64,000 bases of DNA from Mycolicibacterium alvei (GTDB lineage Bacteria; Actinomycetota; Actinomycetes; Mycobacteriales; Mycobacteriaceae): the NCBI RefSeq assembly GCF_010727325.1, contig NZ_AP022565.1:2914001-2978000 (forward strand), given 5' to 3'. The notes under the pieces are model-generated. The model had not been told where the DNA came from. It ran no database searches and saw nothing but the letters and a program-made list of their open reading frames with translations. Of this stretch, positions 56,731 through 64,000 are shown in pieces (the stretch's first letter is position 1; every line of letters begins with the position of its first letter). The position numbers and the translations under genes were made by a program.

Positions 56731-57000
56731 ATGACAGAGGGCAAGAACTCCAAGCTGGTCAAACTCATCGGCCTCAGCGTGGCCGGCGCAGGTGTCTCAC
56801 ATTTCGTCAAGCCGCAGCTGTTCGAGTCGATCACCAAGCCGGCCTTCCCCAAGGACACCCAGAAGCACATCTACACAAACGGCGGCATCGAGACCGCGAT
56901 CGGCCTGGGCCTCCTGCTGCCCAAGACCCGCAAGCTGGCCACCGTCGGCACGCTCGGCTACATGGCCTATCTGGCCGGCAACGCCGTGCGCAACCGGTAA
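56731..57000 (+). CDS. Small DoxX-like membrane protein
   Basis: From ATG 56731 (AGAGAGGAT upstream) the product is 89 residues. It has KLVKLIGLSVAGAGVSHFVKP, GGIETAIGLGLLL and LATVGTLGYMAYLAG, three short hydrophobic segments of a DoxX-like or DUF4267-like protein. It is the second gene of the monooxygenase unit. Its 3' end overlaps the convergent double-TetR gene by 34 bases. Function unknown. Confidence 0.75.
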   Translation: MTEGKNSKLVKLIGLSVAGAGVSHFVKPQLFESITKPAFPKDTQKHIYTNGGIETAIGLGLLLPKTRKLATVGTLGYMAYLAGNAVRNR

Positions 57001-58214
57001 CGGCCCAGCAGGGTCAGGTCGATCAGGACGGCGACGACGGCGCGGGTCTGCTCTGAATTCCGATAGTTCATGAGCCGGCCCAAGTCGATCACCAAGGCCA
57101 TCGCCGCATGAACCGCGAAGCGCGCCTGCCCGGCACTCCACCGCGGGCGCACCGGCATCACGACCTCGACCCACGATTCCACCGCCGCCCGTTGCAGATC
57201 GCGCAGGATCTTCTGGTCGGCGGGCGTCATGTTCAAACGTTCGGTGTAGTAGACGTAGTCGAGTTCGGGGCGGTCGAAGGATCGCGCCACGTAGTCGTCG
57301 ATCAGGGCGCCCAGCGCCTGCTCTGGATCCGTCGCCGCGCCGAGCACCTCGGCCATGTCGGCGGACAACCGGTCGGCGGCGCGCCGGAACCCGGCCGCCA
57401 GGATGTCGGATTTGCCGGAGAAGTACCGGTAGATCCCCGAGGCGGGCATACCGACGGCGGTGGCGATGTCCTCCATCGTGGTGTCGCGGTAGCCGTTCTG
57501 GTTGAACAGCCGCATCGATTCGGTCAGCAGCGCTTCGTATTTCGTCGTGTTCATGGCGGGTGGCGGAGTGACCACCGGGTCCGTCGCGCCGGGAAACTCC
57601 GGCAACTCGGCCGCCAACAGGGCGTCGCAGATATCGGCGAGCGTTTCGCGGATCTGACCGGCGGGCAGTTTGGACCGATGGTCGACGACGCTGCCGATCA
57701 CGCCGAGCACCGCTGTCGACAGGGTCCAGCGGGCCCGCGAACCGAGTGCGGGCCGTAATTCCATCAGCGGCCGGTGAATCCGCCGGTGCACCGTGCGCAT
57801 CTGCGCATCCAGGGCGCTCTGGTCCTCGCCGCGCAGATAACGCGCCTCCCACCGATACAGCCCACCGGATTCGCGATTAGCCAACGCGGTGTCACTGAGC
57901 GCGGCGACAATGAGGGTCAACCGCTCCCGCGGGTCGCCGTCGGCGTCGTCCGCGAACGCCGTCCCGTCGACAAGTTGCTGGCCGAGGTTGAGCACCGCGT
58001 CGCGAAACAATTCGTACTTGCTCGAATAGTGCCGGTACAACGCGGCCGCCGAGATCCCGACCCGTGAGGCGATGGCCTCCATGCTCACGCCGTGGTATCC
58101 CAGCGCGCTGAAGGACTCGGCCGAGGCCCGCGCTATCTGCGCCTTTCGGTCTTTGGGACGGCGGCGCACCACGCTGGCACCGCTGTCGATCGACCGGGGC
58201 GAGATGCGCGCCAT
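56967..58214 (-). CDS. Fused double TetR-family regulator
   Basis: The 415-residue protein is two TetR repressors in one chain. Unit 1 (about residues 22-205): AQIARASAESFSALGYHGVSMEAIASRVGISAAALYRHYSSK. Unit 2 (about 224-415): EALLTESMRLFNQNGYRDTTMEDIATAVGMPASGIYRYFSGK. Both helix-turn-helices are intact, so one chain could bind a full operator as a pseudo-dimer, or two chains could join two operators. TetR proteins are usually near 200 residues. It is convergent to the monooxygenase pair. Mycobacterial double-TetR relatives are linked to lipid or steroid gene control; the target is unknown here. Confidence 0.88.
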   Translation of the reverse strand: MARISPRSIDSGASVVRRRPKDRKAQIARASAESFSALGYHGVSMEAIASRVGISAAALYRHYSSKYELFRDAVLNLGQQLVDGTAFADDADGDPRERLTLIVAALSDTALANRESGGLYRWEARYLRGEDQSALDAQMRTVHRRIHRPLMELRPALGSRARWTLSTAVLGVIGSVVDHRSKLPAGQIRETLADICDALLAAELPEFPGATDPVVTPPPAMNTTKYEALLTESMRLFNQNGYRDTTMEDIATAVGMPASGIYRYFSGKSDILAAGFRRAADRLSADMAEVLGAATDPEQALGALIDDYVARSFDRPELDYVYYTERLNMTPADQKILRDLQRAAVESWVEVVMPVRPRWSAGQARFAVHAAMALVIDLGRLMNYRNSEQTRAVVAVLIDLTLLGRYRLRTALPAR

Positions 58215-58283
58215 TCCGTCACCCTAACGGACCCAAGAGTCGGGTCAAAATAGTAGTTCCGCAGAGAATAGGCGTTAACATAG

Positions 58284-58535
58284 ATGACGTTGAGGCCAGA
58301 TGGGGGTCACGTGTTTGCCAGGTTGCGGGCGTTGCTGGCTTACCGCGTCGCCGTCGGCGAACTGATCGTCGTAGCCGTGGTCCTGGGCGTGCCGTATCTG
58401 TTGGTCGGTACCGTCTGGTCCGGCACGCACATCGACCATCTGCGATCGATGGGCAGCCTCGACGCGGTGGTGTCCTTCCTGGGCGCGATCGTCTCGTGGC
58501 CGGTGCTGTTGTTCGCGGACGTATGCATGACGTGA
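58284..58535 (+). CDS. Small membrane protein, two helices
   Basis: The 83-residue product has two predicted membrane helices (VAVGELIVVAVVLGVPYLLVG and SFLGAIVSWPVLLFADVCM). GTG 58311 (FARLRALLAYRV) is a possible internal start and would give 74 residues. A second small membrane gene follows 10 bases later, so they form a pair. Family not recognised. Confidence 0.65.
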   Translation: MTLRPDGGHVFARLRALLAYRVAVGELIVVAVVLGVPYLLVGTVWSGTHIDHLRSMGSLDAVVSFLGAIVSWPVLLFADVCMT

Positions 58536-58545
58536 AGGGGGAACG

Positions 58546-58872
58546 GTGAGTTTTCGCGCCGTGTATATCGGAATCGCCGGGGCACTGATGCTCGCCATCG
58601 GGCTGTACCTGATGAGCCTGCCGGTCTACCTTGACGACTTCGACCAGTTCGGCATGCAGATCCCCTGCGGCTCCGGATTCGGCGCGCACCTCGTGCAGGC
58701 CAACGCCGCCGGCCAGGAGTACGCGGACAAGTGCGGGTCGGCCGTGATGACCCGCCAGCTATGGACCATCCCGGTCGTTGCACTCGGGGCCCTGGCCTTG
58801 ATCGCGGTGCTGTTCCGTGCTGCAACGTCTTCGGCACACGAGACATTGCTGCCGAACCGCGATACGCCTTAA
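58546..58872 (+). CDS. Small membrane protein with outer Cys pair
   Basis: From GTG 58546, preceded by AAGGGGGAA, the product is 108 residues. Helices IGIAGALMLAIGLYLMSL and WTIPVVALGALALIAVLF flank an outer loop of about 50 residues with Cys in MQIPCGSG and ADKCGSA, which could form a disulfide. It is paired with the gene at 58284-58535. Function unknown. Confidence 0.7.
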   Translation: MSFRAVYIGIAGALMLAIGLYLMSLPVYLDDFDQFGMQIPCGSGFGAHLVQANAAGQEYADKCGSAVMTRQLWTIPVVALGALALIAVLFRAATSSAHETLLPNRDTP

Positions 58873-58878
58873 CACCCT

Positions 58879-58906
58879 GGTGGTCATGCCGCGGTGGTCA
58901 TGCCGC
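58879..58906. repeat. 14-bp perfect tandem duplication
   Basis: GGTGGTCATGCCGC occurs twice without a gap (58879-58892, 58893-58906), 19 bases before the SOS box. Confidence 0.9.
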
Positions 58907-58924
58907 GGCCGAACTTGTCGGTGG

Positions 58925-58940
58925 TCGAATGTATGTTCGA
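58925..58940 (+). promoter_or_regulatory. LexA (SOS) box at the start of the DUF222 gene
   Basis: TCGAATGTATGTTCGA matches the mycobacterial SOS consensus TCGAAC-N4-GTTCGA with one change (C to T in the left half). It ends 3 bases before ATG 58944 and includes an alternative in-frame ATG at 58929. LexA bound here would block transcription start or an RNA polymerase clearing a leaderless start. Confidence 0.8.
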
Positions 58941-58943
58941 TTA

Positions 58944-60692
58944 ATGGAGGCGGGTGCGGTTGAGGCGGTAGCGGCGTTACGTGCTGCTTATGACGCGTTC
59001 ACCGGTTGTGGCTTCGCCGCGCTGACCCGTGGTGAGCTGATCGGGGTGCTCGACGAGTACGAAGCGTTGACCTGTCAGCTGCCGTCGGTGATGCATCGAC
59101 TGTTGGCCCAGCTACAAGCCGACACCACCCCCCAGGAGATGGGCGCCAAATCCTGGAACGCGGTACTACGCATCCGCTGGCGCCTGTCCACCACCGAGGC
59201 CGGCCGCCGTCTGGCTGAAGCCGCCCAACTGGGGCCGCGCCGCGCGTTGACCGGTGAACCACTGGCGCCGGTCCTGCCCAGGGTGAGTGGCGCACAGTCG
59301 GGCGGGCTGATCAACACCGACCACGTCAAGGTGCTGCGCGACGCGATCGACGGGCTCCCGGGATTCGTCGACCAAGTGACCCGCGACCAGTTCGAAGCCG
59401 ACCTGGTACGCGTCGCGGTCGGGGTGGGACCCAAAGAGCTCAAAGACACTGCGGAGCTGCGGTTGTTCCTGCTCGATCAGGACGGGCCCGAACCCGACGA
59501 CACCGAACGCGCACGCAAGCGCGGCGCCTCGGTGGGCAAGCAGGGCCGCGATGGGATGACGGCGCTGACAGCGAACCTCAACCCGGAAGCCGCCGCGGTA
59601 TGGGAAGTCCTGTTCGCCAAGTTCGCCGCCCCCGGCATGTGCAACCCCGACGACGAGGAACCCTGCATCTTCGGCACGCCGACCCAAGCCCAGATCGACA
59701 ACGATCACCGCAGCCTGGCTCAGCGTCAGCACGACGCGCTGCTCGTCATCGGACGGATCGCGTTGATGAGTGGTGATCTGGGTCAGCTCAACGGATTACC
59801 GGTGTCGATCATCATCCGCACCACCCTGCAAGACCTGGAATCACGTGCCGGAATCGGAGTGAGCGGTGGCGGCACCAAGCTTCCCATCAAAGATGTCATC
59901 CGCATGGGCGGGCACGCCCATCACCACCTCGCGGTGTTCGACCAAGCCACCGGCGCGGCACTGAACTATTTCCGGGCCCGACGCATCGCCAGCCCGGCGC
60001 AGCGGATCATGCTGATCGCCCGTGACGGAGGCTGCACCAAACCGTGCTGCACCGTCGGCTCCTATGGCTGCCAGGCCCATCACGCCGTCGCCGATTGGGC
60101 CGATGGCGGCAACACCAATGTCGATGAGATGGCCCTGGCCTGCGGCCCCGACAACCGCCTGGTCAACACCGACGGCGGCTACACCACCACCATCAACAAC
60201 CGCGGCGAAGTCGAATGGCACCCGCCACCAGAGTTGGACCACGGCCAGAACCGCATCAACTACCACCACCGACCCGAACTACTGCTCACCGCACCCGACC
60301 ATGACCAACCAGAACCGGACCGGGAAGCACAGCGCGAGCCGCCAGCACCGCAGCAGGAACTGACCCACGACCCGGAGCGGGAACTACAGCAAGACCTCCA
60401 GCCGGAGCGGGAGCGGGAACTAGAACAACAAGACCCCCAGCAAGAGCCGCAGTGGGAACTAGAACTCCAGCCGGACCCGGAGTGGGACGAGCAGGACCCC
60501 GGGCTGGACCCGGAGTGGGGCGCGATGTTCGACCAACCCACCCCGATCCCACCCAACGTCGAACACCTCTGGGACCCAGCACCGCCCGACCCGGGATTGC
60601 CCGCACCTGCGCCGGTCGACCCGCGGCTTCCGCCCGGCTGGCTCCTGCGCGACAACCACGCCCTCAGTGACAACGCAGCACGCGGTCCCTAG
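58944..60692 (+). CDS. DUF222 (13E12-type) HNH endonuclease-like protein
   Basis: From ATG 58944 the product is 582 residues. The N-terminal part is the DUF222 domain (VEAVAALRAAYDAF, IGVLDEYEALTCQLPSVMHRLLAQL). The HNH part has GCTKPCCTVG, CQAHHAVADWADGGNTN and ALACGPDNRLV, so the zinc/His core is kept. The last 140 residues are Glu/Gln/Pro-rich, with imperfect repeats of the PERELQQ type. Mycobacterial 13E12 proteins of this kind have SOS boxes and are DNA-damage induced. ATG 58929 is an alternative start inside the SOS box. The real nuclease role is unproved. Confidence 0.88.
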   Translation: MEAGAVEAVAALRAAYDAFTGCGFAALTRGELIGVLDEYEALTCQLPSVMHRLLAQLQADTTPQEMGAKSWNAVLRIRWRLSTTEAGRRLAEAAQLGPRRALTGEPLAPVLPRVSGAQSGGLINTDHVKVLRDAIDGLPGFVDQVTRDQFEADLVRVAVGVGPKELKDTAELRLFLLDQDGPEPDDTERARKRGASVGKQGRDGMTALTANLNPEAAAVWEVLFAKFAAPGMCNPDDEEPCIFGTPTQAQIDNDHRSLAQRQHDALLVIGRIALMSGDLGQLNGLPVSIIIRTTLQDLESRAGIGVSGGGTKLPIKDVIRMGGHAHHHLAVFDQATGAALNYFRARRIASPAQRIMLIARDGGCTKPCCTVGSYGCQAHHAVADWADGGNTNVDEMALACGPDNRLVNTDGGYTTTINNRGEVEWHPPPELDHGQNRINYHHRPELLLTAPDHDQPEPDREAQREPPAPQQELTHDPERELQQDLQPERERELEQQDPQQEPQWELELQPDPEWDEQDPGLDPEWGAMFDQPTPIPPNVEHLWDPAPPDPGLPAPAPVDPRLPPGWLLRDNHALSDNAARGP

Positions 60693-60802
60693 CTAGGCAT
60701 TACGTTGGGGGCCTTCGACTTCGCGCCTAACCCGCCCAGTGAATCCCGCCCGCCCCAGCCTTGTGCGCGTGGGCAGGTGATGGAGCTCGAACGCGACATC
60801 CG

Positions 60803-61402
60803 CTAGATCGGGTTGAACGACGAGATCAGCCAGCCCCCATCGATTTTCGTGAGCCCGACCTTCACAGCACTGGCGGCCTGTGCCGGTTCGGGGTTGTCGC
60901 GACTGGTTGTCGCCTGGTTCAGATAGACCAACACCTCTGCGGTGTCGGACTGCACGGTGATCGGAGCAGCGCGAACAACCGATGCAGTGGCGCGGATGTC
61001 CTTCTGCTTGGCCGCCGGCGCGACGAACTTGTTGGCGAACTCGCTGTAGTAATCCAGGAAGTCACCGGCCAGTTTGGATTTCGCCGTAGCGAAGTCCTGA
61101 TCCAAACTGTCTGGCGCATAGGACAACAACGCCACTGAACCTTCGGAGGCTGCATCGACCACCGTCGCAGATGCTGCGGCACTCCCATGGTCGGCGCGGT
61201 ACACACCGAAATAGAGCGCTGCCGCTGAGCTCGCCGAGGCCAGCAGTAGACAGACGACCGCGATCGGTCGCCACCGCCGGGCAACCCGATCGATCCACCG
61301 ATCCTGAACCTGTGAAGGCTCCTCGGTGATTGACTCAGCGTCCGAAGGGATTTCGACCTCAGGTTCCGTGCTGACACCGGGTTCTGCTGTGCTGGTACTC
61401 AC
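60803..61402 (-). CDS. Mce-associated membrane protein
   Basis: The 199-residue protein has an acidic cytoplasmic start of about 45 residues (VSTEPEVEIPSDAESITEE). One membrane helix (WRPIAVVCLLLASASSAAALYF) follows, and an outer domain of the Mas kind (SEGSVALLSYAPDSLDQDFATAKSKL, AEVLVYLNQATTS, GGWLISSFNPI). Its start overlaps the upstream Mas gene by 4 bases. Together with the C-terminal Mce fragment at 63734-64000, the minus-strand set looks like the 3' end of an mce locus. Confidence 0.85.
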   Translation of the reverse strand: MSTSTAEPGVSTEPEVEIPSDAESITEEPSQVQDRWIDRVARRWRPIAVVCLLLASASSAAALYFGVYRADHGSAAASATVVDAASEGSVALLSYAPDSLDQDFATAKSKLAGDFLDYYSEFANKFVAPAAKQKDIRATASVVRAAPITVQSDTAEVLVYLNQATTSRDNPEPAQAASAVKVGLTKIDGGWLISSFNPI

Positions 61403-62058
61403 GGGACGAACTCCACCTTCGACATCTTGAGCTGTTCTCCGTCTCGGACCATCGTGACGCTCAGCCGCCAGTTGCGCGGCTGCTGATTGGCGCCCGCCGA
61501 GTTGCTCACCGTGGTTGCGGTGCTGACGAGGACGACTGCGGAGTCCGCGTCCATCGACTGGACAGCCGTCGCCTTTGCCGTGGCCTTCGTCGTCGCCTTC
61601 GAATCCTGCGCGGCTCTCACCAGGTCTTCGGCCGACGATTCAATGTCCTCTTTGAACTGTCCGGTCGAGTTGTCGACGATCTGCCTGACGTTGTCCTCCG
61701 CCTTGGCGCTGTCGATCGACATCAGGGTGACCGCGGCTTGCGACGCCGCCGCCGAGAATTCCGCGCGACGCTGCTGCTCACGGTCGGCCTGCTGGTGAAA
61801 CCAGATCACGTATCCGCTCGCTGCGAGCAACGCTCCGCTGACAAGGATGGCGACACCGGCGAGCACCGTCGCGAGTTTCGGTCGCCATCTGCGTTTTTCG
61901 TCCGAGTTCAGTGGCTGGTTGTCAGTATCGTCCTCGTCCGAAGGAGCGGCCTGATCTGACAACTCGACGTCATCGTCGCTCAGCGGCGAGTCGGCATCGT
62001 CGACGTCGTCGAGCACGGTCGGCTCAGTTTCCTCGTCGGGGCGGCTGAGTAACCGCAT
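61399..62058 (-). CDS. Mce-associated membrane protein
   Basis: The 219-residue protein has a long acidic cytoplasmic arm (about 60 residues rich in Asp), one membrane helix (LATVLAGVAILVSGALLAASGYVIWF) and a Mas outer domain with AAVTLMSIDSAKAEDNVRQIVD and the end SKVEFVP. The mid-part has a run of KATTKATAKATAV. It is the first of two overlapping Mas genes. Closest relation in the window is the gene at 1-444. Confidence 0.85.
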   Translation of the reverse strand: MRLLSRPDEETEPTVLDDVDDADSPLSDDDVELSDQAAPSDEDDTDNQPLNSDEKRRWRPKLATVLAGVAILVSGALLAASGYVIWFHQQADREQQRRAEFSAAASQAAVTLMSIDSAKAEDNVRQIVDNSTGQFKEDIESSAEDLVRAAQDSKATTKATAKATAVQSMDADSAVVLVSTATTVSNSAGANQQPRNWRLSVTMVRDGEQLKMSKVEFVP

Positions 62059-62162
62059 AGTGCACCTCCGGTTGGTCTCGGCCGCACGCTAATGCGGCCG
62101 GAACCGGCGTCGACGGCGGTGTCCCACCCAGCGGACAAATCCGTTGTGACGGATCGGCACCA

Positions 62163-62624
62163 TCACCAATTCCGCAATGAGCACAACGCCCCTTTGGGGC
62201 CGGCAGCGCGGTGGACGACGATCCCGTCGATGGCCAGCTCACAACGCAGAGTCTGGCTGGGTTGCGGAGCCAAGCCGGCCGTGGTGACGGTAACCATGGC
62301 CCATTTCATGGGGTCGGCGAGCATCGTCTCGCGGATCCAGGGCTTGCCGGGCTCCAACGTCATATCGTCCCTAGGGCTGAACTCGTAGGGATTGTGGCTA
62401 TAGTCGGCCCACGTCGGCGGGTCGACCTCGCGGAAATAGATGCCGACGGTCGTCGGCTGCTCCGCGGTGACCGTGTAGGTCACGCGGTGGGGCATCGGCT
62501 CCTCGTCTGAGTGTGCCGGGGGCGCCACGGTAATACCGGCACCCAGGACGACAGCGAGAAGTGCGCTGACAGTGCCTGTGCGCCAACGCTTCAACACCGC
62601 GCGGTCCCGCGCATCACAGGTCAC
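62163..62624 (-). CDS. Secreted MmpS-like protein
   Basis: From GTG 62624 (GTG 62627 equally possible) the product is 153 residues. A signal (VSALLAVVLGAGITVAPPAHS) is followed by a beta-rich domain, RVTYTVTAEQPTTVGIYFREVDP and WAMVTVTTAGLAP, then LRCELAIDGIVVHR and ALCSL. The Cys and strand order are those of MmpS proteins that accompany MmpL exporters, but no mmpL gene is near and it has a cleavable signal rather than an anchor. It overlaps the Cys-rich gene by 11-14 bases. Confidence 0.7.
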   Translation of the reverse strand: MTCDARDRAVLKRWRTGTVSALLAVVLGAGITVAPPAHSDEEPMPHRVTYTVTAEQPTTVGIYFREVDPPTWADYSHNPYEFSPRDDMTLEPGKPWIRETMLADPMKWAMVTVTTAGLAPQPSQTLRCELAIDGIVVHRAAGPKGALCSLRNW

Positions 62625-63054
62625 CACGAAGCCACCTGCTCGATCCGTCAGTGGACACACAGCTCAGGAAGAGCCCGTCGGTCGCCTGGGCGACGGTGTT
62701 CTCGAAACCTGTGCATGGGGTGTTCTCCTCGCGAATGCCCTTCAGCGGCGGCGACCGGAAGTAGCGCGGCTCGTAGCGGCGCGGGGACCCGCAGAACACC
62801 ACCCGGCCCCAGGAAGTGGTGCCGAAGACGTAGTACGCGGTGTCCGAGCACGGCGCGCCGAGCACGACGCCACCGGTGATCCCGGGTACGCATGAGGGTT
62901 CACTGCAGCCGACAGGTTCTGCGCCCGCCGGCGACGGAGCGACCATCGCCGCCGCAACGAGCAGTCCTGCCGTGGCTACCACCGGTATTCGCACGTACGA
63001 CACTGTGGCACGGCTGAATCCGGCCGCCAGCTCACGGCCCACTAGGTGGGACAT
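62614..63054 (-). CDS. Secreted Cys-rich protein
   Basis: The 146-residue product has a hydrophobic signal (IPVVATAGLLVAAAMVAPSPAGA) and a mature part with Cys at VGCSE, SCVPG, APCSD, VFCGS, TPCTG and LSCVS, likely three disulfides. No family was recognised. ATG 63054 is used; a later start (VSYVRIPVVATAG) would shorten the region before the signal. It is directly coupled to the MmpS-like gene, so the two secreted proteins may act together. Confidence 0.7.
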   Translation of the reverse strand: MSHLVGRELAAGFSRATVSYVRIPVVATAGLLVAAAMVAPSPAGAEPVGCSEPSCVPGITGGVVLGAPCSDTAYYVFGTTSWGRVVFCGSPRRYEPRYFRSPPLKGIREENTPCTGFENTVAQATDGLFLSCVSTDGSSRWLRGDL

Positions 63055-63136
63055 TGTCCGTCAGAAGACCGAAGAAGTTGCACAGTGAACACTGCCGCGG
63101 CGACCACCGGTGGCCGGCGTACAGAGGAGTTTGGTC

Positions 63137-63649
63137 ATGTGGGTGTCGACTGCGTTCATTGGGGCGGCGGTGCTCACCGCCACTGGGGTGGCCGGCTTGT
63201 GCAGCCCGGTCGCCGCGGCGTCTCCGAGTTGGGGCCTCAACGGCACGTACACCGCCACGTCGAACGGCGAGTGGGCGAAAACGAACGACATCTTCCACGA
63301 CGAGGCCAGCATTCGTGGCACCTGGACGATCTCCACGACGTGCAGTTATCCCGGCGAGTGCACCGGCACGGTCGACACCGATTGGGGTTGGAGTGCGCCG
63401 ATCTACCAGAAGGGCGGCGTCTGGTACGTCAAGAAGACGGTGGACAACTGGCAGCCGTGCGGCGACGGAACTGCCGGCCCGGGTCTGCAGGTGTACCGAT
63501 TCTTCACCTCGAACAAAGATGCCACCGCGAATGATCCGGCCTCGACGACACTGCTGGGCGAGGACTCGACCACCGGTGTCAGCGGGTCATGCGGCACCAG
63601 CAAGGTCGTGTTCATCACGATGCCGTTCAAGCTCGTCAAAACCGCCTGA
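63137..63649 (+). CDS. Secreted conserved protein (Rv2253-like)
   Basis: The ATG at 63137 has GAGGAG 7 bases upstream. The product is 170 residues with a signal (VSTAFIGAAVLTATGVAGLCSPVAAA) and mature start near SPSWGLNGTYTATSNGEW. The domain has Trp- and Cys-containing strands (ISTTCSYPGECTG, DWGWSAPIYQKGGVWYV, WQPCGDG, VSGSCGTSK). It looks like the Rv2253-type secreted family from memory; not confirmed. It stands alone on the plus strand between minus-strand genes. Confidence 0.75.
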   Translation: MWVSTAFIGAAVLTATGVAGLCSPVAAASPSWGLNGTYTATSNGEWAKTNDIFHDEASIRGTWTISTTCSYPGECTGTVDTDWGWSAPIYQKGGVWYVKKTVDNWQPCGDGTAGPGLQVYRFFTSNKDATANDPASTTLLGEDSTTGVSGSCGTSKVVFITMPFKLVKTA

Positions 63650-63687
63650 CCAGAGAGCTTTACAGCTACTCGATCAGGTATGCAAAT

Positions 63688-63714
63688 CCCCCGCAATGGT
63701 TTCCATTGCGGGGG
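63688..63714. terminator. Hairpin terminator between convergent genes
   Basis: CCCCCGCAATGG (63688-63699) pairs perfectly with CCATTGCGGGGG (63703-63714) around three T. It serves the plus gene ending at 63649 and the minus Mce gene ending at 63734. Confidence 0.9.
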
Positions 63715-63733
63715 CTTTCGCATTCACGGGCAC

Positions 63734-64000
63734 TCAGGTGGTAAACAGGTCTTTCCACGTCGGGTCCCCGGTCTGCGGCACCAGATCGGTCTGTCGGTAC
63801 ACCTTGCCGTCCGGTGTGGCGTACCGCCCCGTCTTCGGGTCGTAAGTGGCGATCGCGACCGATGGGCCGCCAGATCCACTGGGAGTGAAGGCACTCGGCG
63901 CCATCGTCGGCGCGTCCGGGCTCGGCGGCACCTCACCTGCCGGCGGTGCGACAGGCGTTTCGGCAGGCGCGGCAGCCGGCGGCATCGGGGTGCCTTCGAC
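63734..64000 (-). CDS. Mce-family protein, C-terminal part (5' end outside window)
   Basis: The frame is open to the last base; 88 residues are visible. It is Pro/Ala-rich (PPAAAPAETPVAPPAGEVPP) and ends with the block ATYDPKTGRYATPDGKVY followed by a short Trp-containing tail (WKDLFTT). Pro-rich tails ending in this kind of block are found on Mce proteins that form the lipid-transport tunnel. Which Mce subunit it is cannot be told. The Mas genes at 60803-62058 in the same direction support the call. Confidence 0.65.
   Translation of the reverse strand, partial: VEGTPMPPAAAPAETPVAPPAGEVPPSPDAPTMAPSAFTPSGSGGPSVAIATYDPKTGRYATPDGKVYRQTDLVPQTGDPTWKDLFTT

Overview
The window is about 67 percent GC, densely coded and mycobacterial. 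It carries Mce-associated proteins, groEL2 with tandem CIRCE operators, and a block of genes in the order known from Mycobacterium tuberculosis Rv0421c-Rv0440. That block is split by genes that M. tuberculosis does not have at these positions. A fast-growing Mycolicibacterium-type chromosome is the best reading; I cannot name the species. No tRNA, rRNA, CRISPR array, transposase or phage gene was seen.

Bases 1-7685: the tail of an Mce-associated gene pair; a VOC/glyoxalase protein; a D-aminoacylase-type amidohydrolase; then a tight minus-strand operon (7186 to 3135) coding a BtuF-like lipoprotein, a BtuC-like permease, a BtuD-like ATPase and a fusion of a PhnP-like metallo-beta-lactamase domain to CobU. 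Together these suggest corrinoid capture, import and salvage. A small FMN-split-barrel protein is divergent.

Bases 7776-23563: groEL2 with a strong terminator and a 5'-truncated TPR gene behind it. Next come a Tat-exported polysaccharide deacetylase broken by a frameshift, a 1091-residue PGRS-like glycine-repeat protein without a PE domain, a sulfotransferase, a cupin, a DEAH helicase, a secreted DUF1214-like protein, a HAD phosphatase and a pair of PH-domain membrane proteins. This block lies between groEL2 and the Rv0439c homologue, which are neighbours in M. tuberculosis.

Bases 23625-45152: SDR, moeA, psd, pssA and a Cdc48-like ATPase (Rv0439c-Rv0435c order). An accessory stretch follows: a TetR/SRPBCC divergent pair, a complete mnhABCDEFG (Mrp) Na+/H+ antiporter operon and a TIGR00027 methyltransferase. 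The conserved set then resumes: Lon-N-domain protein, Lrp-type regulator, YbdK-like ligase, sodC, VirR/LytR_C protein, DUF3263, def, GNAT and xthA.

Bases 45170-58214: a LOG protein with a methyltransferase, a Gly-Tyr-Pro repeat membrane protein, a DHA2 MFS pump, a TPP riboswitch driving thiC-thiD-hydrolase-Septum_form protein, a P450 with a DUF3303 protein, a small secreted CDGP protein, a Baeyer-Villiger-type flavin monooxygenase with a DoxX-like protein, and a regulator made of two fused TetR units.

Bases 58284-64000: two small membrane proteins, a 13E12/DUF222 HNH protein with a LexA (SOS) box at its start codon, two Mce-associated proteins, an MmpS-like and a Cys-rich secreted protein, a secreted protein on the plus strand, and the C-terminal end of an Mce protein running off the window.
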